Assembly (NCBI GenBank): GCA_020833205.1
Contig: JAJHQT010000006.1
Span: forward strand, 1-18,994
DNA: 18,994 nt
Origin: Pyrobaculum sp.
GTDB lineage: Archaea > Thermoproteota > Thermoprotei > Thermoproteales > Thermoproteaceae
Direction of reading: 5' to 3'
Shown here: piece by piece, positions 1 through 6,843 of the stretch
How positions within the stretch are numbered: position 1 is the first letter of the stretch
How the letters are laid out: every line of letters begins with the position of its first letter
Translations under genes and position numbers: made by a program
The notes under the pieces: generated by a model
What the model saw: only the letters and a program-made list of their open reading frames with translations
Told to the model about the DNA's origin: nothing
Database searches by the model: none

Positions 1-51
1 GTTAAAGAACACGACGTATTTGACCTCCTTGGGGAGCATCATGTCCACTGA
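1..51 (+). CDS. Possible C-terminal tail of an upstream gene (partial)
   Basis: The first reading frame is open from the window edge and ends with TGA at 49-51, giving a 16-residue charged tail (VKEHDVFDLLGEHHVH). It would overlap the start of the next gene by 11 nt, a common arrangement for coupled archaeal genes. Only 16 codons are visible, so no family can be named and the frame could be fortuitous. The alternative is that the downstream gene's own frame, also open to the edge, extends further upstream. Confidence 0.3.
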   Translation, partial: VKEHDVFDLLGEHHVH

Positions 52-472
52 CTACAGCTGGCACGCCATAGCAGTCGGCAACAGGTTTTTAGGCCTTTAC
101 AACTTCGTGGTTCTCAAGGCGCCGCCTACCTGGAGGATAATCATCATGCCTATGGCCTCCGACGTGTTTAGACACCGTGAAATAAATGGCGTCAAATGGG
201 TACGCGACGGCGAAGTTATGCATTTTATAAAAGACGGCTCAGACACGTATACGTTAAGAGTGGTGGCAAAGCCCGGCAGAAAAAGGCTCGCAGGTACGCC
301 GATAGTTGTTAATGGCCACAGCGGCGCATATGAATATATAGATGACGGAAAGCGACGCGTGTTAAAACTCTCGTTTTATTGCGATGTGACGGATAGAACC
401 GTTGAGATAAAGATTGAGGGCGTAAAAGACACCACGCCGCTTTACTACCTTTCTCAATCGCAGTGCCACTAA
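41..472 (+). CDS. Uncharacterised small beta-rich protein
   Basis: This is a 143-residue protein I do not recognise. The chosen start is ATG at 41, with a GGGGAG purine run just upstream that could serve as a ribosome-binding site. A TTG at 20 is in frame but lies inside the likely tail of the previous gene, and the frame is open to the window edge. The sequence alternates hydrophobic and polar residues through its second half (TPIVVNGHSGAYEY at about 88-101, then RVLKLSFYCDVTDRTVEIKI), which suggests a compact beta-sandwich. I see no signal peptide, membrane helix or metal motif. Its stop TAA interlocks with the stop of atpA on the other strand in the 4-nt CTAA at 469-472, so the two transcripts must overlap at their 3' ends. 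Confidence 0.72.
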   Translation: MSTDYSWHAIAVGNRFLGLYNFVVLKAPPTWRIIIMPMASDVFRHREINGVKWVRDGEVMHFIKDGSDTYTLRVVAKPGRKRLAGTPIVVNGHSGAYEYIDDGKRRVLKLSFYCDVTDRTVEIKIEGVKDTTPLYYLSQSQCH

Positions 473-2247
473 GACCTTTTTACCGTGCTTCTGATCTCTG
501 CGGTTAACTTCTCAATAAACTTGGTGAGCTCCTCTTTGGCTACGTCGTTGGGTATCTCCATCCTGAGCCTCGGTAGGCGTTTTACAGTCTCTAGTTCTCT
601 CAAGGTGGTAGCAGGGACTCCGGCCTCAATCGCTTTGAGACCCTCTTCGTAATAGGTGTATATGGCCTTCATGAGGAGGAACTGTTTAATGGGTGCCGAC
701 GGTGTGTCGATTGGATTATATGCATCCTGCTTTAAGAAACCTTCTCTAATCATGAAAGCCACGTTGAGGATGTGCTTTTCGTACTCGCTCAACGCCTCGG
801 TGCCAAGAATCCTTACGATTTCCTGTAGCTCCGTCTCCTTGACCAATATCGATTGGAAGGTGTCTCTTATTCTTCTCCATTCAGGAGACACGTTCTTCGA
901 CCACCACACCTCCACAGTGTCAACATAACGGGAGAACGCCACAAGCCAGTCTATGGCTGGGTAGTGCCTTGAATACGCAAGTCTAGGAGACAGCGGCCAG
1001 AAGGCGCCGATGAAACGGAGGGTATTTGACGTAACTGGCTCTGTGAAGTCGCCTCCCGGCGGGCTCACAGATGCGGCGATGGCGAGGGAACCTATGCGCT
1101 CCTTGCTCCCCATTAACACAACGCGGCCGGCGCGTTCGTAGAACTCGGCAAGCCTCGTGGGCAGATAGGCCGGGTAGCCCTCCTCCGACGGCATTTCGCC
1201 TATACGTAAAGCCACCTCGCGCATGGCCTCTGCCCAGCGCGAGGTGGAGTCGGCGAGTACCAACACGTCGTATCCCTGGTCGCGGAAGTACTCGCCCAAC
1301 GTGGTGCCCATGTAGACAGAAGCCTCTCTGGCGGCCACAGGCATGTTAGACGTGTTGACAATAATTGTAGTCCTCTCCAGAAGAGATCTGCCCGTGGTGG
1401 GGTCTTTCAACTTGAGGAGGCCCTGCAGGGCGTCGGCGGCTTCGTTGCCGCGTTCGCCGCAGAGCACCGGTATGATGAAACGGCTCTGGGCAAACATAAA
1501 AAGTGTGCGTATCGTGACAGTCTTCCCGGAGCCGAAGGGACCTGGCACGGCGGCCGTGCCGCCTTTGGCTATTGGAAACATGGTGTCTATACTACGTATG
1601 CTGGTGATGAGAGGCTCCGCTGGCGGGAGCTTCTCTTTAAACGGCCTCGGCCTGCGGACAGGCCACTTGTGCCACATCTTCACCTCCACTACGCCGTGTT
1701 TAGTTTTGATCCTGGCGATTACGTCGTCTACTTTGTATTTCCCGTCGGCGATCCACTCCACTACGCCAGGCGTGTGACCTGGCAGAGGCGGATACAGTAT
1801 GTAATGAGTCATTAACTCGGTTTCTTTTACAGAGCCGAGGACATCGCCTGGATGCACCTCTTCGCCGGGTTTAACGGCGGGCTTGAAGTCGAACTCGGCC
1901 TTTAAGTCGAGGGGCGGCGCCTGTTCGTAGCCGATGCCGCGGGCGATGAAGGGGCTTTTAGAAATCTCCTCAATGTTTTTAAGCGGTCTTTGAACGCCGT
2001 CGTAGATCTTGCCGATTATCGTGGGGCCCAGCCACGCGCTCAGCGGCTCGCCTGTCCTCACCACAGGCTCGCCGGGTTTGAGACCTGTGGTGTCCTCGTA
2101 GACTTGAACAAAGGCCTTGTCTCCCTGCACCCTCACCACTTCGCCGAAGAGCTTAATCTCGCCTACAAAGACGAGCTCGTAGAGTCTCGCGCCGGGGAGA
2201 TCCGCCTTGACCACCGGCCCCGAGATGTACTCAATTTTCCCACTCAT
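469..2247 (-). CDS. atpA: A-type ATP synthase subunit A (catalytic)
   Basis: This is the 592-residue catalytic A subunit of the archaeal A1Ao ATP synthase, which makes or hydrolyses ATP in the A3B3 head on the cytoplasmic side of the membrane. The length is normal for the family. The beta-barrel N-terminal domain is residues 1-70. The family-specific non-homologous insert lies around 110-200 (including HPGDVLGSV and LPGHTPGVV). The P-loop GPFGSGKT is at 236-243. The GER motif with the catalytic glutamate is at 264-266, and [12 protein letters not shown] is at 333-344. The C-terminal helical domain follows. The ATG overlaps the end of atpE as ATGA, and GGAG stands about 9 nt upstream, so translation is probably coupled. 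Subunits B and D do not follow: a convergent gene comes next. Confidence 0.97.
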   Translation of the reverse strand: MSGKIEYISGPVVKADLPGARLYELVFVGEIKLFGEVVRVQGDKAFVQVYEDTTGLKPGEPVVRTGEPLSAWLGPTIIGKIYDGVQRPLKNIEEISKSPFIARGIGYEQAPPLDLKAEFDFKPAVKPGEEVHPGDVLGSVKETELMTHYILYPPLPGHTPGVVEWIADGKYKVDDVIARIKTKHGVVEVKMWHKWPVRRPRPFKEKLPPAEPLITSIRSIDTMFPIAKGGTAAVPGPFGSGKTVTIRTLFMFAQSRFIIPVLCGERGNEAADALQGLLKLKDPTTGRSLLERTTIIVNTSNMPVAAREASVYMGTTLGEYFRDQGYDVLVLADSTSRWAEAMREVALRIGEMPSEEGYPAYLPTRLAEFYERAGRVVLMGSKERIGSLAIAASVSPPGGDFTEPVTSNTLRFIGAFWPLSPRLAYSRHYPAIDWLVAFSRYVDTVEVWWSKNVSPEWRRIRDTFQSILVKETELQEIVRILGTEALSEYEKHILNVAFMIREGFLKQDAYNPIDTPSAPIKQFLLMKAIYTYYEEGLKAIEAGVPATTLRELETVKRLPRLRMEIPNDVAKEELTKFIEKLTAEIRSTVKRS

Positions 2248-2810
2248 ACCGTCTCCGAGTAGAGGAGGTGTTTTAAATCATCTAGTCTATTTGCAAGAAG
2301 CGTCTCCAGCGTGTAGTCCACAGTTACGTTGCCGTCTCTGGCGGCCACTATCACGCCGCCGCGTATATCTTTCTCAGCCACTATGCCGCTGAGCCCAAGC
2401 GATCTGGCTATGGCTTCTACAACTCCCCTATCTTTAAGCGACGTGTATATGACTACGTCTTTGCTCTGTACATAATTAATGGCGTTTTGTATAAGCGACG
2501 TTAAGAATTTTATATATTTCTCAGACCCCCTCTCCTCATCCACTTTGCTATATACAGCCTCTACTAGGTCTCTTAGGAGCTGTTCGTAGGTCTCGGCTAT
2601 TTTCCTCCTTGACTCCACAACCGCGTCGTAGAGTATGCGTTCTTTCTCAAGCGTAACCTCGCTTTCGACGCTACTTATCTGAGTAGAAAACCTGCTGAGG
2701 GCGGCGTCGGCCTCCCTCCTGATTTTAGTTTCGATGTCTATAAGGAGGTTCTGTTTGAGTTCTTCCAGTTCTCGAATCTTTGAATTTATCAAGTCCTCAA
2801 AAAGCGACAT
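2244..2810 (-). CDS. atpE: A-type ATP synthase subunit E (peripheral stalk)
   Basis: This 188-residue protein is the peripheral-stalk subunit E, which pairs with the H/G-type subunit to hold the A3B3 head still during rotation. The first ~110 residues form a long charged helix with heptad-like spacing ([20 protein letters not shown] near the start), typical of the stalk coiled coil. The remainder is the globular C-terminal domain that contacts the head, ending with a repeated [11 protein letters not shown] pattern. Length and order match the family. The start is ATG at 2810, about 24 nt downstream of a TATA-like box, so the mRNA from this internal promoter would be leaderless. A 74-bp gap separates it from atpF upstream, and a 4-nt overlap joins it to atpA. 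Confidence 0.92.
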   Translation of the reverse strand: MSLFEDLINSKIRELEELKQNLLIDIETKIRREADAALSRFSTQISSVESEVTLEKERILYDAVVESRRKIAETYEQLLRDLVEAVYSKVDEERGSEKYIKFLTSLIQNAINYVQSKDVVIYTSLKDRGVVEAIARSLGLSGIVAEKDIRGGVIVAARDGNVTVDYTLETLLANRLDDLKHLLYSETV

Positions 2811-2829
2811 ATTGTACCTTTTTTGCCGT

Positions 2830-2840
2830 GTTTATAAAAT
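2830..2840 (-). promoter_or_regulatory. TATA-like box before atpE
   Basis: Read on the minus strand the box is ATTTTATAAAC, centred about 24 nt before the atpE ATG. That fits an archaeal TATA box driving leaderless transcription. It suggests atpE-atpA can be transcribed independently of atpF. Confidence 0.55.
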
Positions 2841-2865
2841 TATCCGCGTTTAATTATCCGCGTTT
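2838..2865. repeat. Perfect tandem duplication of a 14-bp unit upstream of atpE
   Basis: The 14-mer AATTATCCGCGTTT occurs at 2838-2851 and again, without a gap or mismatch, at 2852-2865. On the minus strand the pair lies immediately upstream of the atpE TATA box. This is where archaeal B-recognition elements and activator sites sit, so it may be a duplicated regulator site or a simple slippage duplication. Confidence 0.8.
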
Positions 2866-2874
2866 TTTAAACGC
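2860..2874. repeat. Short inverted repeat between atpF and atpE
   Basis: GCGTTT, a 3-nt spacer and AAACGC form a perfect 6-bp inverted repeat that overlaps the second copy of the tandem unit. It lies just after the atpF stop (minus strand). It could be a weak 3' hairpin for the atpF transcript or part of a protein-binding site; neither is shown. Confidence 0.4.
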
Positions 2875-2884
2875 AAGCGCCTTT

Positions 2885-3175
2885 CTATCCGCCCAATACC
2901 TGTCTGACGATCTGTAGGTAGTTAACCTCACGCTCCATACTCTCCTCAACGCTAGGTACCTCCACTACTAACTTACGTGGATTCCTCATCCTAATTTCGT
3001 CGAGGTCTTTCCTGATGACCTTAGCGATTTTCGACGTCACGAAAAACACGTCGTACGTCTCTAGGTTTTTCTTAAGAAACTCCAAAGCCTCGCCAGGCTC
3101 CTCAATAGTCTTCCCTTCGAAGCCCATTAGCTTAAAGAGCGCTACGGTAGATCTATCGCCAATCACAATGTGCAT
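2885..3175 (-). CDS. atpF: A-type ATP synthase subunit F (central stalk)
   Basis: This 96-residue protein matches subunit F of the archaeal ATP synthase, a small Rossmann-like central-stalk subunit that binds subunit D inside the A3B3 ring. The typical N-terminus MHIVIGDRSTVALFKLMGFEG is visible, followed by the DVFFVTSKIAKVI strand-helix and a C-terminal helix. An upstream in-frame TTG at 3184 would add three residues. I prefer ATG at 3175 because a TTTTAA box is centred about 24 nt upstream and homologues begin at this methionine. It is the first of three ATP synthase genes on this strand (F, then E, then A), 74 bp from atpE. Confidence 0.9.
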   Translation of the reverse strand: MHIVIGDRSTVALFKLMGFEGKTIEEPGEALEFLKKNLETYDVFFVTSKIAKVIRKDLDEIRMRNPRKLVVEVPSVEESMEREVNYLQIVRQVLGG

Positions 3176-3193
3176 ATTCGCCAAAAATATCTA

Positions 3194-3202
3194 CCTTAAA
3201 AG
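3194..3202 (-). promoter_or_regulatory. TATA-like box before atpF
   Basis: CTTTTAAGG on the minus strand is centred about 24 nt before the ATG at 3175. It supports that start and a leaderless atpF message, and makes this the probable promoter of the F-E-A cluster. Confidence 0.5.
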
Positions 3203-3324
3203 CTTGAGGCTACACACAAAGCAAGACCTTTTGCAGACGCCCTGCCGCCCACGTCACGAGGACCCGGGCGATGACGTCTTGTGCCACTAAAGGAAGAGCC
3301 GTAGAATGCTAGAGTGATTGGAGT
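3203..3324. other. Intergenic spacer between carS and atpF, no convincing gene
   Basis: This is one of the longest non-coding stretches in the window. A minus-strand frame of 25 codons begins with GTG at 3287 and ends with TAG at 3210-3212 (VAQDVIARVLVTWAAGRLQK then VLLCV). It has no TATA-like box before it, so I treat it as a possible relic or chance frame. No tRNA fold or complete C/D-box pair is visible on either strand. Confidence 0.5.
3251..3277. repeat. Imperfect inverted repeat in the carS-atpF spacer
   Basis: ACGTCA at 3251-3256 and TGACGT at 3272-3277 are exact inverted copies. Two further pairs (CG with CG) extend the stem past a single bulged A, leaving a G/C-rich loop. It could form a hairpin in a transcript from either strand or be a dyad operator. 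There is no poly-T tract after it to mark a classical terminator. Confidence 0.45.
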
Positions 3325-3819
3325 TTACCAAGGCTCTTTCTTAAGTCTAAGTAAATACGCTATGTAGTTTGTAGCGCGGTGGATGGCGGGAGTGAGCAGA
3401 GCCGCCAGCGCTATGTATTCAAGAGAGATCTCGTCATAGAGACTGAAGATTAGAAAAGCGACAAGTAAGAAGTCTAGTTGATCTAGGGGGAATGACGGAT
3501 ATCCCCTCGGCATGCAGAGACGGCGTTTAATAAAGGCGCCAAGGAGATCGCCGAGTACCGCGGCCAGGGACAACACAAAGGCATCAAGCGGCGATAGGTA
3601 GGGGCTGAGCAAGTTGGGCAAATAGCCTATCGAAGTCCCAGCGGCAACTCCTATGAGGAGGCCTTCAAAGGTTTTGCCGTCGCCGAAGATCCGTCTTCCG
3701 TCTCTGAAGCGCCGGCCGAAGTCGATGGGATGACGCCGCTTTAGCCGATTTGCAAAAACCGCAGAGCCGTTGGCGACGTAGGGAGGCCAGATTAGAAGTA
3801 TAAAATAAATAAGATCCAT
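3325..3819 (-). CDS. carS: CDP-archaeol synthase
   Basis: This 164-residue membrane enzyme (DUF46/CarS family) transfers CMP from CTP to digeranylgeranylglyceryl phosphate, forming CDP-archaeol for archaeal phospholipid head-group attachment. Visible family motifs are N17-G18 in the first membrane segment, the polar loop DGRRIFGDGKT at 40-50, GDLLGAFIKRR at 90-100 and FPLDQLDFL at 110-118. These are spread among about five hydrophobic segments, and the length matches the family. The frame is open 24 codons further upstream, but that extension lies inside the zinc-finger gene and lacks CarS character. I therefore place the start at ATG 3819, where TGATG joins the previous stop to this start and implies translational coupling. 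Confidence 0.93.
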   Translation of the reverse strand: MDLIYFILLIWPPYVANGSAVFANRLKRRHPIDFGRRFRDGRRIFGDGKTFEGLLIGVAAGTSIGYLPNLLSPYLSPLDAFVLSLAAVLGDLLGAFIKRRLCMPRGYPSFPLDQLDFLLVAFLIFSLYDEISLEYIALAALLTPAIHRATNYIAYLLRLKKEPW

Positions 3820-4133
3820 CACTCGTGTGTTTTCATTATATGTACCATTAATGACCTCAGCGTTATGAAGCCTCTGCCGCAGACGCCGCATATATATGAC
3901 GTGCCTCTTCTGCTTACGAAGTGCCTCCTCACGTGTCGTCTATACTCTTGACTCTTGACTTTTGTATTGCAAATAGGACACACCACGTCATTGCCGCTTC
4001 TTTTGCCATGCTCAATATAGTGTGCCACCGCCTCTCTCCAGCTCACCTCCTTCTTACATATGGTGCACTTCACCACCGTCACTGGTCTCGCGAAGTTCTG
4101 CTCCGTACATGCGAAACACAGCTCCGACGCCAT
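3819..4133 (-). CDS. C2H2 zinc-finger protein with three fingers
   Basis: This 104-residue protein carries three Cys2-His2 zinc fingers: C23, C26, H38, H42; C52, C55, H67, H71; and C82, C85, H98, H103. An additional C6-x2-C9 pair is unpaired with histidines. The third finger has the classical spacing including F89 and L95. The first two are shorter or less canonical. Basic residues cluster in finger two (YRRHVRRH), so nucleic-acid binding is likely, but the target is unknown. Its TGA overlaps the carS ATG by 1 nt, so the two proteins are probably co-translated. The start is ATG at 4133, about 24 nt from the shared TATA box. Its regulatory role, if any, is inference. Confidence 0.85.
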   Translation of the reverse strand: MASELCFACTEQNFARPVTVVKCTICKKEVSWREAVAHYIEHGKRSGNDVVCPICNTKVKSQEYRRHVRRHFVSRRGTSYICGVCGRGFITLRSLMVHIMKTHE

Positions 4134-4153
4134 AGCCTGTTGAAAGTAACCAA

Positions 4154-4161
4154 TTTATAAA
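4154..4161. promoter_or_regulatory. Palindromic TATA box shared by two divergent genes
   Basis: TTTATAAA is a perfect palindrome centred about 22 nt before the ATG at 4179 and about 24 nt before the ATG at 4133. It is the only TATA-like sequence in the 45-bp gap, so one box probably serves both directions. Confidence 0.6.
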
Positions 4162-4178
4162 AGCTATCACTTAACGAT

Positions 4179-4616
4179 ATGCGTCGCGGTGTGGCGTTGG
4201 TGAATTGGCAAAGCGGTCTCCTGGCCTACGTAGAGGCGGACGAGGCGACGTTGGAGAAGTTTAGAGAAATTTTAAGGCTCTGCGGAGGCGTCTTGGAACC
4301 CCGCACATTGCCGTGCCTCACGTCGCTCGCCTCCCGGCTTGACGTTAAGTCTTTGTTATACATCACCGACATATACGGCATAGCCAACTCCATAGCCTTT
4401 GAGAAAAAAACGGCGCGGGCGCCGCTGTTGGAAAAGGCGTGGAGATACCTAGAAGGCCTGCTCTGCAGAGGGGGCGAGGTAGAGTGCGGAGAGGATGTAG
4501 CGCTGAGCTGTTGCAAGGCTCGTGGCGACGCCTGTCTTCTGGCTAAGGTTCTTGGTCACGCAGGAATCGGCACACAGATAGACCTCACAAAAGAAATCAG
4601 GAAGGTATTGAGTTAG
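4179..4616 (+). CDS. Uncharacterised cysteine-containing protein
   Basis: This 145-residue protein is not one I recognise. It has no membrane segment. The N-terminus (GVALVNWQSGLLAYVEADEA) looks like two beta strands, and the rest is mostly helical. There are seven cysteines, several close together in the second half (LLCRGGEVEC, then LSCCKARGDAC). At Thermoproteales temperatures these may form disulfides or bind a metal, but the spacing fits no motif I know. The start is ATG at 4179, leaderless from the palindromic TATA box. The stop TAG interlocks with that of the radical SAM gene at TTAG 4613-4616. Confidence 0.8.
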   Translation: MRRGVALVNWQSGLLAYVEADEATLEKFREILRLCGGVLEPRTLPCLTSLASRLDVKSLLYITDIYGIANSIAFEKKTARAPLLEKAWRYLEGLLCRGGEVECGEDVALSCCKARGDACLLAKVLGHAGIGTQIDLTKEIRKVLS

Positions 4617-6211
4617 TCTGGAAATACTAAGACTTCTCTTCTTGACTTTGCTCTTGCCTGCCGGAGCACCTCTTTGTAATGCTCCACGTCTTCCTCGATC
4701 TTACTTAGTCTCTTTTCCACATAGCCTATAAAGTAGTTGACGAGTAGCTTTACTATTGTATACCGAGGCCCTTTGAAGTAGAACTTGTTTACTATGTCCT
4801 TTGCCCAGTATATGGAGTGCCTAGCCACAGTCTTAAGCAAATCTATATGCTCTGGGTAGAGGTTGATTTTATCAAGCCAACCGGTCTTTTTGCTCCTTAT
4901 GTGGCTCATCGGTACGTAGAACAAGGAGACGATCAAACTTCTGTAGGGTCTAAGGCGCTCCACTAGTTCTATAGTCTCCACAACATCCTCTGGCTGCTCA
5001 TCGGGGAGTCCTACTATCAAAGTGATGGCCGGTATTAGGCGTATCTCGTGCATGATCGCGGCGGCCTCCACCACTATGTCGTGCCATTGATTTATCTTGT
5101 ACGGCGCCGCCTTGCCTGGCATTATTTTGCGAGCCAGCCGTATGGATCCAGTCTCAAGCCCTATCTGAGCCCCCCACCAGTCTTGGTGTTCGTCTATGAT
5201 GATTTCAGACAGCTTAGTAAAGAGCTTCCCCATCTTCTTCTCGCCGTGATACACGGCGACGAGCGTGCTGTGACTCCAGCCCACCCTTCTGTAGTACCGT
5301 TTTGCGAGTTTGTGAAGTGCGATCAACTTCTCTGGGTTAGGCTCCACGCCAGTTGAGCCATAGAGCGGCACCTCGTCTGCATGCAACAGCCCGTCCACTA
5401 TGCCCGCCTCCTTGTTGACCTTCAGCTCCTGCTCGATTTTTTCCAACGGGTACCACCTCAAGGCCCTCAGAGTCACAGGGCAGAAGGCACAGCCCCTTGG
5501 ACACCCCCTCCCAATCTCCACAAGCCCGTTGATGCTTGGGTACTTTATTGTGGCGATCTCCTCAAGGCTGGGCGCCTCCTGGACGCCGACGTAGACGTAT
5601 TTAGGAAGCGGCTCGCCGTCTAGGGCGCGTTTCACGAGTTCGACTATAAGCTTCTCTCCCTCTCCGTCGAATATCGTGTCTACGCCCCACCTCTCCACGA
5701 GCTCTGGGTAGTAGAGCCACTGCCACGCGGCTGGCCCCCCCACGATGACCTTCAACCCGTTTTTCGCCTTAGCGTCTTTGACCAGAGGCGCGATGCGCTC
5801 CATAAAGCGTCTAAAGAAGTAGGCGTTCATGGGCTCCTTGCCGACTACGACGGCCCACGTGCTACTCGGCGGGTTCAGCCCGAAGTAGTCGTGGTGGCTC
5901 AACATGAGCACCCTCGCCCGTGGAATGTGTTTATGGACGTGGTCTGGATCTATCACTGCGGCGTTTATGCCGGCGTCTAACAGCTTCGCCTCTATTTTTC
6001 TCATGCCGTAAGGAGCCTCGACGGGCCTGCCCCACTTGTCGGTCTTAAGCTTAGGCGCGAAGAGGAACGCGTGAAACCTCTCAGAAAGACCAAACGGAAG
6101 ATCTACAAAGATGGGCCCGGTCGTGCCGAAACCCAAAAACTCCTTCCTATGGTAATTCGACATCATAGATCTGTCGGCGGTAAACACCACATCAAAGCGA
6201 GGAGACGGCAT
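4613..6211 (-). CDS. Radical SAM protein, possibly B12-binding type
   Basis: This 532-residue enzyme has the radical SAM cluster motif CPRGCAFC, with C237, C241 and C244 as ligands of the 4Fe-4S cluster that cleaves S-adenosylmethionine. It is preceded by strand VEIGRG, as is usual in the family. Residues ~70-200 form a Rossmann-like domain ending in IVGGPAAWQW and FDGEGEK, in the position of the cobalamin-binding domain of B12-dependent radical SAM enzymes. The GLETGS motif (about residue 352) and the LIVGLPDE segment (about 402) are also typical of this family. The C-terminal ~100 residues are helical and basic. Substrate and product are unknown. The start is ATG at 6211, about 23-25 nt from a TATA-like box shared with the divergent gene. 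Confidence 0.9.
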   Translation of the reverse strand: MPSPRFDVVFTADRSMMSNYHRKEFLGFGTTGPIFVDLPFGLSERFHAFLFAPKLKTDKWGRPVEAPYGMRKIEAKLLDAGINAAVIDPDHVHKHIPRARVLMLSHHDYFGLNPPSSTWAVVVGKEPMNAYFFRRFMERIAPLVKDAKAKNGLKVIVGGPAAWQWLYYPELVERWGVDTIFDGEGEKLIVELVKRALDGEPLPKYVYVGVQEAPSLEEIATIKYPSINGLVEIGRGCPRGCAFCPVTLRALRWYPLEKIEQELKVNKEAGIVDGLLHADEVPLYGSTGVEPNPEKLIALHKLAKRYYRRVGWSHSTLVAVYHGEKKMGKLFTKLSEIIIDEHQDWWGAQIGLETGSIRLARKIMPGKAAPYKINQWHDIVVEAAAIMHEIRLIPAITLIVGLPDEQPEDVVETIELVERLRPYRSLIVSLFYVPMSHIRSKKTGWLDKINLYPEHIDLLKTVARHSIYWAKDIVNKFYFKGPRYTIVKLLVNYFIGYVEKRLSKIEEDVEHYKEVLRQARAKSRREVLVFPD

Positions 6212-6230
6212 ACTATTGTCTAGGTATTTC

Positions 6231-6240
6231 CTTTTTAAGT
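6231..6240. promoter_or_regulatory. Near-symmetric TATA-like box shared by divergent genes
   Basis: CTTTTTAAGT lies in the middle of the 47-bp gap, about 23 nt before the GTG at 6259 and about 25 nt before the ATG at 6211. It reads as ACTTAAAAAG on the other strand, so it could direct leaderless transcription both ways. Confidence 0.5.
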
Positions 6241-6258
6241 TTTGACTGAGATGCCTCC

Positions 6259-6843
6259 GTGGAGTTCTTAATACTACGCGAGGTTGACGAACCTACGCTG
6301 AAGAGACTTAAGGAGCTCGTCGAATCGCTTGGCCCTCTTCCGATTGATCTCGTCATCATAGGCGCAGAGGAGACAAGACTAGAAATCGGCGATGTCTACG
6401 CGCTCAAGGTCTCGCTACCCTTGAATAGTTACAAGGTTCTCCGGGAAGTGGCCGTGGCCCACGCCCTGACCGATCCTCAGTTGATGGAGATATGGGCCGT
6501 CCCTCCAGACGTCAAACAGGAGGAGCTCGTCTATGAGCTGTCTCTGGCGTTGTTAAACCGCCTAGTAGACGTCTTAGTTGCTAGAGTAGCTCCTACGTTA
6601 CTGCTTGAGAGGGCTCGGGTAGAGGTGGTGGAAGGCGAGACGCTGCTCTACACCGTGGTCAGAACCTTCGCTGTAGATGTCTCTGTCAGCCTGGCCGTGG
6701 CTGGCCACGCCTCGGAGGCCCTGCGGCTGGTTACGCAATTGTCGTCCCACCCGATTTATGAAAAGTATAGAAGTTTCTGGGATTTCGCAACCGCCAACTT
6801 CAAGTTTCTGCCGATATACAACTGGTTGATGTTGATGTTTTAG
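6259..6843 (+). CDS. Uncharacterised alpha/beta protein
   Basis: This 194-residue protein starts at GTG 6259, which has a TATA-like box about 23 nt upstream; an ATG at 6251 is out of frame. I do not recognise the family. It opens with a strand-helix unit ([20 protein letters not shown]), followed by [13 protein letters not shown], and continues with long amphipathic helices rich in Leu, Val and Ala. Aromatic residues concentrate at the C-terminus ([19 protein letters not shown]). There are no cysteines, no obvious catalytic motif and no clear membrane helix. It is divergent from the radical SAM gene, and its stop TAG interlocks with the radA stop at 6840-6843. Confidence 0.8.
   Translation: MEFLILREVDEPTLKRLKELVESLGPLPIDLVIIGAEETRLEIGDVYALKVSLPLNSYKVLREVAVAHALTDPQLMEIWAVPPDVKQEELVYELSLALLNRLVDVLVARVAPTLLLERARVEVVEGETLLYTVVRTFAVDVSVSLAVAGHASEALRLVTQLSSHPIYEKYRSFWDFATANFKFLPIYNWLMLMF

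Noticed and set aside
1343..1777. A 144-codon plus-strand frame antisense to atpA
   Set aside because: It lies wholly within the conserved atpA coding region and its translation has no protein-like motif or promoter.
2838..2865. CRISPR-like repeat
   Set aside because: Only two 14-bp copies without spacers; it is a simple tandem duplication.
3240..3300. tRNA fragment suggested by a CCCGGGTCC stretch
   Set aside because: No matching T-arm, anticodon arm or acceptor stem can be formed around it.
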